A stretch of DNA of 37,072 nt from CBDUBS01 sp965365445 (lineage in GTDB: Bacteria; Bacteroidota; Rhodothermia; Rhodothermales; DASSAV01), in assembly GCA_965365445.1 (NCBI GenBank), contig CBDUBS010000012.1:1-37072 (forward strand), written 5' to 3'. Numbering within the stretch: the stretch's first letter is position 1; the number at the start of each line of letters is the position of its first letter. The translations under genes and the position numbers were made by a program. Of the stretch, positions 1 to 8,977 are shown in pieces. The notes beneath the pieces were generated by a model. The model made no database searches, was not told where the DNA came from, and worked only from the letters and a program-made list of their open reading frames with translations.

Positions 1-3000
1 GAAACGAGCCGCCACTTCGGGATGCGACTGCTGTAGTATGCGGTAGCGCCCTTCATTGTAGATGTAATCCCTCAACGGCAGTTTCGGCGGCTTGGAATCC
101 AGTTGCATCGGATTTTTGCCCTCGGCCTTCAGGCTCGGGTTGTACCGATAGAGGGGCCAGTAGCCTGTATCCACCGCCAGTTCCTGCTGGCGCATCCCTT
201 TGGACATATCGATGCCGTGAGCTACGCAGTGACTGTACGCAATGATGAGCGCCGGGCCGTGGAAAGCTTCGGCCTCTTGTATCGCCTTGATAACGTGGTT
301 GTCGTTGGAGCCCATGGCAACCTGCGCGACGTAAATGTATCCGTAGCTCGCTGCCAGCATACCGAGATCTTTTTTCGGCGTGGCTTTGCCGCCGGCGGCA
401 AATTTGGCGACAGCGCCCAGCGAGGTCGCTTTCGAGGCCTGACCGCCGGTGTTGGAATATACCTCGGTGTCCAGAACGATCACCTTGACGTTCTGCCCGC
501 TGGCAAGCACGTGGTCGAGGCCGCCGAACCCGATATCGTACGCCCACCCGTCGCCGCCGATGATCCAGACGCTTTTGCGCACCAGCGCATCCGAGAGGCT
601 GAGCAAATCACGCGAAAGAGCATCTTTGCGCGACTCCAGCACCTGCTTCAGCCGGGCGACGTGTTCGCGCTGGCGGGCTATTCCGGCTTCATTCGATTGA
701 TCTTCGTTCAGAAGCCGGTCGGTCAGTTCGTCGCCGATGACGTCGCGCAACCTTCCGGTGACCTCACGAGCGTATTCCACCTGTTTATCCAGCGCCAGCC
801 GCATACCCAGGCCGAACTCGGCATTGTCCTCGAACAGCGAGTTGGACCAGGAAGGCCCCCGGCCCTCCTTGTTCTTTGCCCAGGGGGTCGTGGGCAGATT
901 GCCTCCATAAATGCTCGAACATCCCGTGGCATTGGCTACCACCATCCGATCCCCGAAAAGCTGCGTGAGCAACCGGAGGTACGGCGTCTCGCCGCATCCG
1001 GCGCAGGCGCTCGAAAACTCGAACAGTGGTTCCAGAAGCTGAACGTCTTTGACCTTGTTGAATTTGAGCGCGTCTCCGCCGTTTTCCGCATACCGGGGGA
1101 CATCGGGAAGCTCCAGGAAGAAATCCCAGTTCTTCCGTTCCTGCTCGCGCAGCGGCAGTTGCGGCTCCATGTTGATGGCTTTGCGCCCGACCTGCGATTT
1201 GTCCTTCGCGGGGCATACCTCGACGCACAACTCACACCCGGTGCAGTCTTCTACCGCTACTTGCAGGGTATACCTCTTGTCGGGAAATTCGCGCCAACTG
1301 GCCGGATGGTGTTTGAACGCCTCCGGCGCTCCCTTCAGATCGGAAGGATCGACCACTTTCGCCCGAATGACCGAGTGCGGGCACACCATGACGCACTTGC
1401 CGCACTGGATACAGATATTGGGGTCCCATACGGGCACTTCGAGTGCGATATTCCGCTTTTCCCAACGCGTCGTGCCGCTCGGGTAGGTTCCGTCATCCGG
1501 GAGGGCGCTTACCGGCAACAGATCGCCCGCCCCGGCAATCATCCGGGCCGTGACCGTTCGGACGAACTCCGGCGCCTCATCGGATACCGCCGGAGGAATC
1601 TCGATGTTGCTGTCGGCGGAGGCCGGAACCTGCACTTCATACAGATGCGCCAGCGTGCTATCGACAGCCTCGAAGTTCATCCGAACGACGGCCTCGCCGC
1701 GCTTGCTGTACGTTTTCTTGATCGCCTTCTTGATTTCCGCGATGGCTTCGTCCCGCGGAAGGACCCCGCTGAGTGCGAAGAAACACGTCTGCATGATCGT
1801 GTTGATGCGGATGCCCAGTCCCAGCTCCCTCGCGACTTCGTACGCATCGATGATGTAGAACCGTATGTTCTTATCGATGATTTGCTGCTGGACGACTCGC
1901 GGCAACTGAGCCCAGACCTCATCGGTAGAGTAGGGACTGTTCAAGAGGAAGATAGCGCCCGTTTCGGCCTGTTCCAGCGTATCGAAGCGTTCGAGAAAAC
2001 CGAACTGGTGTACGGCTACGAAGTTGGCCTGCTGGATCAGGTAGGTGCTGCGAATCGGTCGGGGCCCGAAGCGAAGGTGCGAAATCGTCCTGGCGCCGGC
2101 CTTTTTGGAATCGTAAACGAAATACCCCTGCGCGTAGAAGGGCGTCTCTTCACCGATGATCTTTATCGAATTTTTGTTCGCCCCTACGGTGCCGTCCGAG
2201 CCGAGACCCCAGAACATCGCCCGGGTCACCTCCGGCGGCTCGATGATGAAGGCAGGGTCGAAATCGATATGGGTGTGCGTCACGTCATCGATGATCCCCA
2301 CCGTGAAGTGATTCTTCGGTTTATCCTGGCCGAGATGCTCGAAGATACCCCGGACCATAGCCGGCGTATACTCTTTGGAGGACAGGCCGTAGCGCCCGCC
2401 AACGATTCGCGGGAAAGACGAAAACGGCGCCGTTCCATTCGAAAAGGCTTCCGAGATTGCCGTCACCACATCCTGGTACAGCGGCTCTCCGGCGCTGCCC
2501 GGCTCTTTGGTCCGGTCCATGACGGCGATGGAACGGGTGGAGGCCGGAAGCTCGGCAATGAAATGCTCCGCCGAGAAGGGGCGGTACAAACGTATTTTCA
2601 GCAGGCCGACCTTCTCTCCCCGCTCGGTAAGGTAGGTAACCGTTTCCTCGGCCGCTTCGCACCCCGACCCCATCTGTACGATCACCCGCTCTGCATCCGG
2701 AGCACCGACGTATTCGAACAATTTGTACCGACGCCCTACCCGCTCGGCGAACCGGTCCATGACGTCCTGTACGATGCCCGGAACGGCCAGGTAATACGGG
2801 TTGGAGGCCTCACGCGCCTGGAAGTATACATCGGGGTTCTGGGCCGTACCACGGATGAAGGGCCGGTCCGGCGTTAACCGGCGCTCCCGGTGAGCTCGTA
2901 CCAGGTCGTCGGTGATGAAGTGTCGGATGTCGTCGTCGGAAAGGACCTCGATTTTCTGAATTTCGTGGGAGGTTCGGAACCCGTCGAAAATGTGCAGGAA

Positions 3001-3519
3001 CGGGATGCGCGATTCCAGCGTGGCCGCCTCCGAGATGAGGGCAAAGTCCATCGCCTCCTGAACGGAGTTGGCGAACAGCATCGCCCAGCCGGTGGCGCGG
3101 GCCGCCATTACGTCCGAATGGTCGCCGAAGATAGATAGCCCCTGCGCCGCCAGAGAGCGGGCGGCGATGTGGAACACCGTAGGAGTGAGTTCGCCGGCGA
3201 TCTTGTACATGTTGGGGATCATCAGGAGCAATCCCTGGCTCGCCGTGAACGTGGTCGTCAGCGACCCGGCCTGCAACGCCCCGTGAACGGCTCCGGCGGC
3301 GCCCCCTTCGGCCTGCATCTCGATTACGCGCGGCACCGTTCCCCAGATGTTCTCCACGGCCTGAGCGCTCCACTGATCCGCAAACTCGCCCATGGGAGAG
3401 GCCGGCGTGATCGGGTAGATGGCGATGACCTCATTCGTTTTGAACGCGACGTGCGCTGCGGCTTCGTTACCGTCTATCGTGACCTGCCGGCGAGTGGCCG
3501 GAATACCGCTATCTTCCAT
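1..3519 (-). CDS. nifJ: Pyruvate:ferredoxin (flavodoxin) oxidoreductase, 3' end cut by window edge
   Basis: This enzyme oxidatively decarboxylates pyruvate to acetyl-CoA and CO2 and passes electrons to ferredoxin or flavodoxin in the cytoplasm. Translating the minus strand from ATG at 3519 gives 1173 codons without a stop, close to the usual 1170-1200 residues, so only the last few residues are missing. The N-terminus reads IAIYPITPASPMGE, the typical pyruvate-binding start. Two 4Fe-4S motifs of the CxxCxxCxxxCP type lie near 1410-1380 (CIQCGKCVMVCP) and 1260-1215 (CTGCELCVEVCP). A later stretch, SSACAGCGETPY, carries further cluster ligands, and GGDGWAYDIGFGGLDHV is the thiamine-diphosphate site. 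It is the single-chain form with all domains fused. No strong Shine-Dalgarno precedes the start. The long open frame on the opposite strand (103-2877) is its antisense shadow. Identification is firm. Confidence 0.96.
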   Translation of the reverse strand, partial: MEDSGIPATRRQVTIDGNEAAAHVAFKTNEVIAIYPITPASPMGEFADQWSAQAVENIWGTVPRVIEMQAEGGAAGAVHGALQAGSLTTTFTASQGLLLMIPNMYKIAGELTPTVFHIAARSLAAQGLSIFGDHSDVMAARATGWAMLFANSVQEAMDFALISEAATLESRIPFLHIFDGFRTSHEIQKIEVLSDDDIRHFITDDLVRAHRERRLTPDRPFIRGTAQNPDVYFQAREASNPYYLAVPGIVQDVMDRFAERVGRRYKLFEYVGAPDAERVIVQMGSGCEAAEETVTYLTERGEKVGLLKIRLYRPFSAEHFIAELPASTRSIAVMDRTKEPGSAGEPLYQDVVTAISEAFSNGTAPFSSFPRIVGGRYGLSSKEYTPAMVRGIFEHLGQDKPKNHFTVGIIDDVTHTHIDFDPAFIIEPPEVTRAMFWGLGSDGTVGANKNSIKIIGEETPFYAQGYFVYDSKKAGARTISHLRFGPRPIRSTYLIQQANFVAVHQFGFLERFDTLEQAETGAIFLLNSPYSTDEVWAQLPRVVQQQIIDKNIRFYIIDAYEVARELGLGIRINTIMQTCFFALSGVLPRDEAIAEIKKAIKKTYSKRGEAVVRMNFEAVDSTLAHLYEVQVPASADSNIEIPPAVSDEAPEFVRTVTARMIAGAGDLLPVSALPDDGTYPSGTTRWEKRNIALEVPVWDPNICIQCGKCVMVCPHSVIRAKVVDPSDLKGAPEAFKHHPASWREFPDKRYTLQVAVEDCTGCELCVEVCPAKDKSQVGRKAINMEPQLPLREQERKNWDFFLELPDVPRYAENGGDALKFNKVKDVQLLEPLFEFSSACAGCGETPYLRLLTQLFGDRMVVANATGCSSIYGGNLPTTPWAKNKEGRGPSWSNSLFEDNAEFGLGMRLALDKQVEYAREVTGRLRDVIGDELTDRLLNEDQSNEAGIARQREHVARLKQVLESRKDALSRDLLSLSDALVRKSVWIIGGDGWAYDIGFGGLDHVLASGQNVKVIVLDTEVYSNTGGQASKATSLGAVAKFAAGGKATPKKDLGMLAASYGYIYVAQVAMGSNDNHVIKAIQEAEAFHGPALIIAYSHCVAHGIDMSKGMRQQELAVDTGYWPLYRYNPSLKAEGKNPMQLDSKPPKLPLRDYIYNEGRYRILQQSHPEVAARF

Positions 3520-3937
3520 GAGAAACAACCCGGATAATGGATGAACACTGAATATGGCTTACACGTCGGAGCGCAGGGGTGAAAGGAGTCAATGCCGATT
3601 CCACTCCGCTCCGCTCAAAAACTGCACGGTATGTGCTCGAGAAGGCAGACAGGCTCACTAAATACCTCGGAGAGCAACATAAACATGACGGGCGGTGCGC
3701 CCTACGTAATGTAGGTTTAGCCCCCTTCGAGGCGTGGGGGATCCACGTACACGAAAAACGAGCCGGGTAACCTGTACCGGTTTACGTATTTATATATAGG
3801 AAATCCGACAGCGTTTTTTCCATACCCTTGTATGAAACTATCTTTCGTTTGTACGATGAACCCCACATGCCGGGACCGGTGTGTTCGGAGGCGTACCGTA
3901 AACAGACCCGTTTGAAACCATCTGCATTTTCGAATCC
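3520..3937. other. Divergent intergenic region between nifJ and the UDP-sugar decarboxylase
   Basis: About 418 bases separate two divergently read genes and must hold both promoters. I see an AT-rich block at about 3780-3800 (TATTTATATATA) and two short hairpin-capable stretches, one at about 3701-3718 (CCTAC/GTAGG) and one at about 3720-3740 (CCCCC/GGGGG). A TATCTTTC near 3838-3846 loosely resembles the Bacteroidota -7 element TAnnTTTG, but it has no well-spaced -33 partner. Small open frames here have no coding character that I recognise. No RNA gene was recognised. Confidence 0.5.
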
Positions 3938-4915
3938 ATGCCTGAAGCCGCATCCATCCAAACGCATCCACAGCCGCGAACGCTCATTACCGGAGGGGCC
4001 GGCTTCATCGGGTCGCATTTGTGCGACCGGTTCATCGCCGAAGGGCATCAGGTAACTTGCATGGACAACTTCATCACGGGCCACCCGGACAATATAGCCC
4101 ATCTGATCGGGCACCCGCGCTTCCGATTCGTCGAGCACGACGTAACCAACTACATTTACGTGGAAGGCCCTGTGGACTATGTGCTTCATTTTGCCAGTCC
4201 GGCCTCGCCCATCGACTACCTCAAATACCCGATACAGACATTAAAAGTAGGGGCGTTGGGGTCGCACAAAGCCCTCGGGCTGGCCAAAACGAAACAGGCC
4301 CGCTTCCTGCTCGCCTCGACGAGCGAGGTGTACGGCGATCCGCTCATCCACCCCCAGCGGGAAAGCTACTGGGGAAACGTAAACCCGGTGGGACTGCGGG
4401 GGGTGTACGACGAAGCCAAGCGGTTCGCAGAGGCCATCACGATGGCCTACCACCGGTATCATGGCGTCGAAACACGCATCGTTCGTATTTTCAACACGTA
4501 CGGCCCGCGTATGCGGCTCGATGACGGAAGGGCCCTCCCCACGTTCGTGGGGCAGGCTCTCCGAGGGGAGCCGCTGACCGTTTATGGAGACGGAAGCCAG
4601 ACCCGCTCATTCCAGTACGTAGACGATCTCATCGAAGGGCTCTTTCGGCTCCTGTTGAGCGATGTGGACGAGCCCGTGAACATCGGCAACCCGCAAGAAA
4701 TAACCATCCGGGAATTTGCAGAAGAAATCATTGCCCTCACCGGCTCCCGCTCCACCATCGTATTCGAGGACCTCCCGGCGGACGATCCGCAGGTCCGCCA
4801 GCCGGACATCAGCCGGGCGCGGGACCGCCTGGGCTGGGAGCCTCATGTCGGCCGGGCCGAGGGGCTCCAACGAACGCTGGCTTACTTCCGTGAGCGCATC
4901 GGGGATACAGGATGA
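3938..4915 (+). CDS. UDP-glucuronate decarboxylase (UDP-xylose synthase), extended SDR family
   Basis: This 325-residue protein should convert UDP-glucuronate to UDP-xylose with NAD+, supplying a sugar donor for surface polysaccharides. The Rossmann motif GGAGFIGSH is at residues 19-27. FASPASPIDYLKYPIQTL is characteristic of UDP-xylose synthases rather than plain 4-epimerases. STSEVYGDP gives the catalytic Ser/Thr region, and the YxxxK pair is Tyr157/Lys161 in YDEAK. RIFNTYGPRM and GDGSQTRSFQYVDD are further family blocks. The usual text before the catalytic Tyr is GPRxxYDEGKR; here it is GLRGVYDEAKR, a mild departure. The ATG at 3938 gives the family's normal length. The gene stands alone; the other polysaccharide genes of this window are 29 kb away on the other strand. 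Confidence 0.9.
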   Translation: MPEAASIQTHPQPRTLITGGAGFIGSHLCDRFIAEGHQVTCMDNFITGHPDNIAHLIGHPRFRFVEHDVTNYIYVEGPVDYVLHFASPASPIDYLKYPIQTLKVGALGSHKALGLAKTKQARFLLASTSEVYGDPLIHPQRESYWGNVNPVGLRGVYDEAKRFAEAITMAYHRYHGVETRIVRIFNTYGPRMRLDDGRALPTFVGQALRGEPLTVYGDGSQTRSFQYVDDLIEGLFRLLLSDVDEPVNIGNPQEITIREFAEEIIALTGSRSTIVFEDLPADDPQVRQPDISRARDRLGWEPHVGRAEGLQRTLAYFRERIGDTG

Positions 4916-5073
4916 ATCGCGGGGCGGAGAGGAACGAAATCGTCGGATGCTTCGACCAACTGGTCGATCCGGGGCGCCTTCGGCACAGGCCGGGCCGGTG
5001 TGGACGTGCCTTTCCCGTTTGGCATCAAAATTGGGTTAAACAGGGCGATACGCGGCCCGATGGTATTTGCTTT

Positions 5074-5107
5074 TTCCCGTCATGAAAGCATTCCCGTCAT
5101 GAAAGCA
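5074..5107 (+). repeat. Perfect 17-bp tandem duplication spanning a start codon
   Basis: The unit ttcccgtcatgaaagca occurs at 5074-5090 and again, immediately adjacent, at 5091-5107. Each copy contains an ATGAAAGCA start. Because 17 is not a multiple of three, only the second ATG (5099) reads into the long calcium-loop protein. The first (5082) opens a six-codon frame that stops at TGA 5100-5102, overlapping the real start as ATGA. Confidence 0.9.
5082..5102 (+). other. Six-codon mini-ORF overlapping the downstream start (ATGA)
   Basis: The upstream copy of the duplicated start reads MKAFPS and then TGA. The stop overlaps the ATG at 5099, an arrangement often seen in translational coupling. 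It most likely arose by slippage duplication. Whether it is translated or regulates the next gene cannot be told from the sequence. Confidence 0.35.
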
Positions 5108-5596
5108 CTCCTTTTTCTGCTCGGCTGGTTGGCCTTCGGACTCGTCGGCGGCCTTCCGCCTGTCCGCGCACAGGCCCCTGCGAACGATCCGGCGGCCGTT
5201 CAGGATTCTCTCCGGCGAGCGCAGGCTCGGGTCAAGGGGTTCGTGGACCACAACGGCGACGGATACAACGACAACGCACCGGACCACGACGGCGACGGCG
5301 TACCAAACGGACTCGATCCGGACTGGAGGCGCTCCAGCCGATGGGGCGGTAAACGATTCGTTGATGCCAACGGCGACGGTATCAACGACAACGCACCCGA
5401 TCACGACGGCGACGGCATTCCCAACGGGATGGACGCCGATTTCCGCGGTCCGCGCACGCGCAACGGCAGACGTCCCGGCGGCGACATGCAAAACCCTGAA
5501 GGGGGAATGCGCGGCCGCGCCGGCCGGCCGGGGGGAACCCAGTGCGGCGAGTGCTCCGTTCCCGGCGGCAACGGACAGGGAAAAGGCCGCCGCTGA
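5099..5596 (+). CDS. Secreted calcium-binding-loop (thrombospondin type 3/EF-hand-like) repeat protein
   Basis: A protein of about 165 residues. The start at 5099 puts a signal peptide (MKALLFLLGWLAFGLVGGLP, ending near VRAQA) at the extreme N-terminus, so I prefer it to the in-frame start further upstream at 5000. The mature part holds two copies of a 39-residue unit, offset by 117 bp, each with two acidic loops: FVDHNGDGYND then DHDGDGVPNG, and FVDANGDGIND then DHDGDGIPNG. DxNGDG/DxDGDG loops bind Ca2+ in dockerin, EF-hand and thrombospondin type 3 repeats. The C-terminal 50 residues are Gly/Arg-rich with a CGEC pair. It is followed 15 bp later by an outer-membrane barrel gene and then a histidine kinase, so an envelope role is likely. 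The exact function is unknown. Confidence 0.72.
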   Translation: MKALLFLLGWLAFGLVGGLPPVRAQAPANDPAAVQDSLRRAQARVKGFVDHNGDGYNDNAPDHDGDGVPNGLDPDWRRSSRWGGKRFVDANGDGINDNAPDHDGDGIPNGMDADFRGPRTRNGRRPGGDMQNPEGGMRGRAGRPGGTQCGECSVPGGNGQGKGRR

Positions 5597-5611
5597 TACT
5601 CCGTGACCATA

Positions 5612-6703
5612 ATGCCTGAGAATGCTGCCTTCCGGTTTCTCGTCGTCCTGTTTCTGATTGCCCTGCCGGTGCACTACGCTTCGGCGCAGTGGAGCGCCCG
5701 CGTTGCCGTTCAGTCCGGTTTGGACACCAATCCGCTGGGATTGAACGAAACGAAAGGAGGCCAGGTATCCTCGGTCGAAGCCGCGATAGACCGTGCCGGC
5801 GCCAGAGCGACACTGAGTTACACGGGAAGCTATTCCGCGTACGCGGCCCTGCCGGATTACGACCATTACTGGCACCAGGGAGCCGTCTGGCTGGGAAACG
5901 ACACGACCTCTGCGGGACTGCTGGCCGAGCATCGGGTGCATGTGAGGGACAATACCTACGGATATTACCGGATAGGCGGGATCGCCGCCCATCGCTTCTC
6001 CGTTTTCGGCATCCTGGTAAACTGGCAGGGTAAAGCCAATTACTACGGGTTCGCCGAGCTCACCGAGCGAAACCAGGTCAACTTCGGAACGAGCCTTCGC
6101 CTTACCCGGTGGTTTCAGACGGGCACCACATTCATGGCCGAGGGCGGCGCAGGGTACACCGTGTATCCCGACCTTACGTTGAACACACAGCAGAACGCGG
6201 AGAACGGCACGCCTTCCGCCCGGCAGTATGGTTGGGGGCTGCGGGCGGCCCAATCCCTCTCCCCGGCTACCGGATTCGCCGTGCAATACCGGGAGCAGCG
6301 GCTTAGTGAGGCAAACCTCGCACCGGGCCGTTTCGACAACCTGGTATCGGTTGCCATTCTTGACGACCCCTCCCTTTACGAATCAACCACGTTTGGCGCC
6401 GAAATCACGCAGATGATCCCCCGGTGGCGGATTGTAATCAAAGGGGGGGCCTACATCACCCGGCGCCGCTATCCCACACAGGGAGTATACCAGACGCCCG
6501 ATATCTACAATCAGGCGGGGCGGCGGCGAGACGACTACCTGACGGCCTGGGCTACGGCGGACTGGATGCTTCAACCCGATTGGCTCGATGGCCGGCGCAT
6601 CGGGGTGGAGCTTGGCCTGCAATGGGCTGACAACCGATCCAACAGCTACTGGTATCGCTACGACAACACATACGTTGCGCTCGGGCTGAGCTACACCTTC
6701 TAA
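5612..6703 (+). CDS. Outer-membrane beta-barrel protein of unknown function
   Basis: A protein of about 363 residues with a signal peptide (MPENAAFRFLVVLFLIALPV, cleavage near YASAQ) and alternating hydrophobic/polar strands rich in Tyr, Trp and Gly. It ends in GLSYTF, the terminal aromatic strand that BAM recognises. ATG 5612 is preferred; an in-frame GTG lies at 5603. The gene begins 15 bp after the calcium-loop repeat protein and ends 37 bp before a sensor kinase, so the three are probably one transcription unit. I do not recognise a named family. It could be a porin, an adhesin scaffold or a surface sensor. Confidence 0.7.
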   Translation: MPENAAFRFLVVLFLIALPVHYASAQWSARVAVQSGLDTNPLGLNETKGGQVSSVEAAIDRAGARATLSYTGSYSAYAALPDYDHYWHQGAVWLGNDTTSAGLLAEHRVHVRDNTYGYYRIGGIAAHRFSVFGILVNWQGKANYYGFAELTERNQVNFGTSLRLTRWFQTGTTFMAEGGAGYTVYPDLTLNTQQNAENGTPSARQYGWGLRAAQSLSPATGFAVQYREQRLSEANLAPGRFDNLVSVAILDDPSLYESTTFGAEITQMIPRWRIVIKGGAYITRRRYPTQGVYQTPDIYNQAGRRRDDYLTAWATADWMLQPDWLDGRRIGVELGLQWADNRSNSYWYRYDNTYVALGLSYTF

Positions 6704-6740
6704 GCGCGGCGGGAGCGTAGCACGCTTCTCCGCCGAAACC

Positions 6741-8792
6741 ATGGCATTCGTACAACCCGGCTCCCTCTCCAGAAGCGCACTCAACATACCTCCGCGCGTC
6801 CTCGTTGCGCTGCTGGTCACGCTATCCGCGCTCATGGTAGGCATGGCCGTAGTCGAGTACCAGGAAAGCCGGCGGGACCTGCAAAGTCTGATGGAGGTGC
6901 AGGCGCATACGCTGCTCGAGGGAGTGCTGGCGGCATCGGATAACGCGCTGAATGCCACCGACGAACTAACGGCCCGGTTTCAGGAACGACTGATCGACAA
7001 TGCCTCCTTCGTTCGCCAGGTACAGGCCGCCGGCAACCTGTCCGCCGCCGCCTTGAGCCGCCTGGTTACATCCAATGCGCTGGCCTTCGTTTCAGTCGTT
7101 GGGCGGGAGGGAACGGTGCTTTCATCCGGAATCTCCTCTCCGGCAACGGTATCGGCCTATGGCGAATATATCGAACCGATCCTCAGCGGCCGGGCCGAGT
7201 CGGTCCCGATAGGATTTCACATGGATTCCGGCGGCCGGCCCCGATACGCCCTGGCCGTGGCCGGCGAAGGGCGGAGCGCGATTATCGTCGGTCTGGATGC
7301 CGCTCCCCTGCTGGATTTCCAGCGTTCGGTCGGGTTCGGTTCGCTCCTGCGCCGGGTAGCCGGTCATCCCGGCATCGTCTACCTCGCCCTTCAGGACAGC
7401 GCTCAGGTCATCGCAGGCGACGGCCGGACCGACCTGCTGGAGCCGATTTCCGGCTCACCGTTTCTGGCAGAGGCATGGGGCGATACGTCGTTTGCCCCTT
7501 TGCGTCGTACGATCGTACGAGATTCCGAGCGGGTGCTGGAGGTCGTCCTTCCCTTTTTTTATCAGGATGCCCCGGTCGGGCTTTTCCGGATGGGCGTATC
7601 GCTGGCGCCGCTCGACGCGATCGGCAGGCGCGCCCTGCGGCGGTTGCTGCTGACGGGCCTCGTCATCCTGATCGTAGGCTTTGCGGTCGTCACGCTCATT
7701 GTGGCCCGGCAAAACATGGATCTATTGCAGCGCCAGTACCGGGCTGTGGAGACCTACTCCGGGCGAGTCCTCCAGCACGTCAGCGACGGCATCATCGTGT
7801 ACCATCCCGAAAAAGGCATCCGCACCCTCAATGAAGCCGCCGAGGCCCTGTTTCAGGTCAGCGCCTCCTCGGTGCTCGGGCGACCGATTCAAACGTTGCT
7901 CACGGGGGAAGAATGCGACCAATTTCTGAGCTCTCCGGCCCTCATGGCCCGCATGGATTGCACCCTGGCCGACCGCACCGTTCATTTGCTCGTAGCCCGA
8001 AGCCGTTTCGAGGACGAGCACGGCGAAACCAACATCCTCCTGGTCGCGCGCGACCTTACCCGGCTGCGCCGGCTGGAAGCTCAGTTGCAGCAGCGGGAAC
8101 GGTACAGTATGATGGGCGAAGTAGCCGGCGGGCTGGCGCATGAAATCCGCAACCCCCTCAATGCTGTCAGTACCATCGTCCAGCAGCTCCGCACGGATTT
8201 CCATACGACCGAGCATCAGCAAGAATACGACGAGTTACTGGAAATCGTGTACCGTGAAGTGCGTCGCATCAGCGACTCCGTGCAGAGCTTCCTGCAAACC
8301 GTTCGGCCGGCCCCGCTACACCCTGAGTGGTTCCCCGTCGCCGAATTACTTCGCACCATCGAGCATGAATTTCTTGGAGAGGCCCGCGAGCGCAACGTAG
8401 TATTTCGCGTGGTTCCGGGGTCGGCGGGAGATGTGTACTGGGACCGCAACCAGATGCATCAGGTCCTGATGAACCTGGTCCGAAACGCACTGGAAGCCGT
8501 CGATACCGGAGGGAGCGTGGAAATCGATAGTACGCGCACCGAAGACGAGGGGGTAGAAATCCGCGTTTCCGACGACGGGGAAGGCATTCCCCCGGAGGTA
8601 CGCCCGCGCCTGTTCGACCTGTATTTCACCACCAAACCAGGAGGCACCGGCATAGGGCTCAGCCTCGTCCAGCGCATCGTAAGCGACCACGGCGGCACGG
8701 TCGAGATTGAAGATCGCCCGGGCGGGGGCGCCGCCTTTTGCATCCGTATGCCGGTATGGGCGCGCACCCGGAACCGGCCGCCGCAGGCGTAA
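6741..8792 (+). CDS. Membrane sensor histidine kinase with PAS domain (NtrB/ZraS-like)
   Basis: A 683-residue kinase that senses a signal in the periplasm and phosphorylates a response regulator. A first membrane helix lies at about residues 19-38, followed by a periplasmic sensor region of roughly 260 residues and a second helix at about 301-320 (LLLTGLVILIVGFAVVTLIV). A PAS-like domain follows at about 327-425 (ILNEAAEALFQV-type segment). The HisKA box is GGLAHEIRNPLNAV with phospho-acceptor His467. The ATPase domain shows the N box (NLVRNALEAVD, about 577), DDGEGIP (about 611) and KPGGTGIGLSL. No response regulator is adjacent. The only one in the window is the NtrC-type gene at 22371, and kinases of this HisKA/PAS type commonly partner NtrC-family regulators. 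That pairing is my inference. Confidence 0.9.
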   Translation: MAFVQPGSLSRSALNIPPRVLVALLVTLSALMVGMAVVEYQESRRDLQSLMEVQAHTLLEGVLAASDNALNATDELTARFQERLIDNASFVRQVQAAGNLSAAALSRLVTSNALAFVSVVGREGTVLSSGISSPATVSAYGEYIEPILSGRAESVPIGFHMDSGGRPRYALAVAGEGRSAIIVGLDAAPLLDFQRSVGFGSLLRRVAGHPGIVYLALQDSAQVIAGDGRTDLLEPISGSPFLAEAWGDTSFAPLRRTIVRDSERVLEVVLPFFYQDAPVGLFRMGVSLAPLDAIGRRALRRLLLTGLVILIVGFAVVTLIVARQNMDLLQRQYRAVETYSGRVLQHVSDGIIVYHPEKGIRTLNEAAEALFQVSASSVLGRPIQTLLTGEECDQFLSSPALMARMDCTLADRTVHLLVARSRFEDEHGETNILLVARDLTRLRRLEAQLQQRERYSMMGEVAGGLAHEIRNPLNAVSTIVQQLRTDFHTTEHQQEYDELLEIVYREVRRISDSVQSFLQTVRPAPLHPEWFPVAELLRTIEHEFLGEARERNVVFRVVPGSAGDVYWDRNQMHQVLMNLVRNALEAVDTGGSVEIDSTRTEDEGVEIRVSDDGEGIPPEVRPRLFDLYFTTKPGGTGIGLSLVQRIVSDHGGTVEIEDRPGGGAAFCIRMPVWARTRNRPPQA

Positions 8793-8915
8793 CCAGACCC
8801 GGTTCGGCGCCTGCCGCCTTCTCCCGCCGGGGCCATTCCGACCCGAAGCACGGCAGCACTCGTCGGGGATGCCATACCGTTGTGTTCTATCCGGTAACGT
8901 GGCCTGCGGTAGTAA

Positions 8916-8940
8916 TTGGCCGGGGGACGATCTATATTTG
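8916..8940 (+). promoter_or_regulatory. Candidate Bacteroidota-type promoter for the ECF sigma gene
   Basis: TATATTTG at 8933-8940 matches the -7 consensus TAnnTTTG of Bacteroidota housekeeping sigma. A TTGG lies upstream at 8916, but the spacing is shorter than usual. The predicted start of transcription is about 30 nt before ATG 8978. It marks the probable left boundary of the polysaccharide-utilisation operon. Confidence 0.45.
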
Positions 8941-8977
8941 CCACGTCCGACCGACCTTTCGCACCTCCTCTCGCCCA

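Noticed and set aside
103..2877. A 924-codon plus-strand open frame
   Set aside because: It is exactly antisense to the pyruvate:ferredoxin oxidoreductase, whose iron-sulfur and thiamine motifs are unmistakable. High GC keeps the opposite strand open.
5020..5034. TGGCAT-N5-TTGG as a sigma54 promoter for the calcium-loop/barrel/kinase unit
   Set aside because: The essential GC of the -12 element is GG here and the -24 box ends in T, so it misses the consensus at a key base.
5036..6286. A 416-codon minus-strand open frame
   Set aside because: It is antisense to the calcium-loop protein and the barrel gene, both of which have proper signal peptides and motifs.
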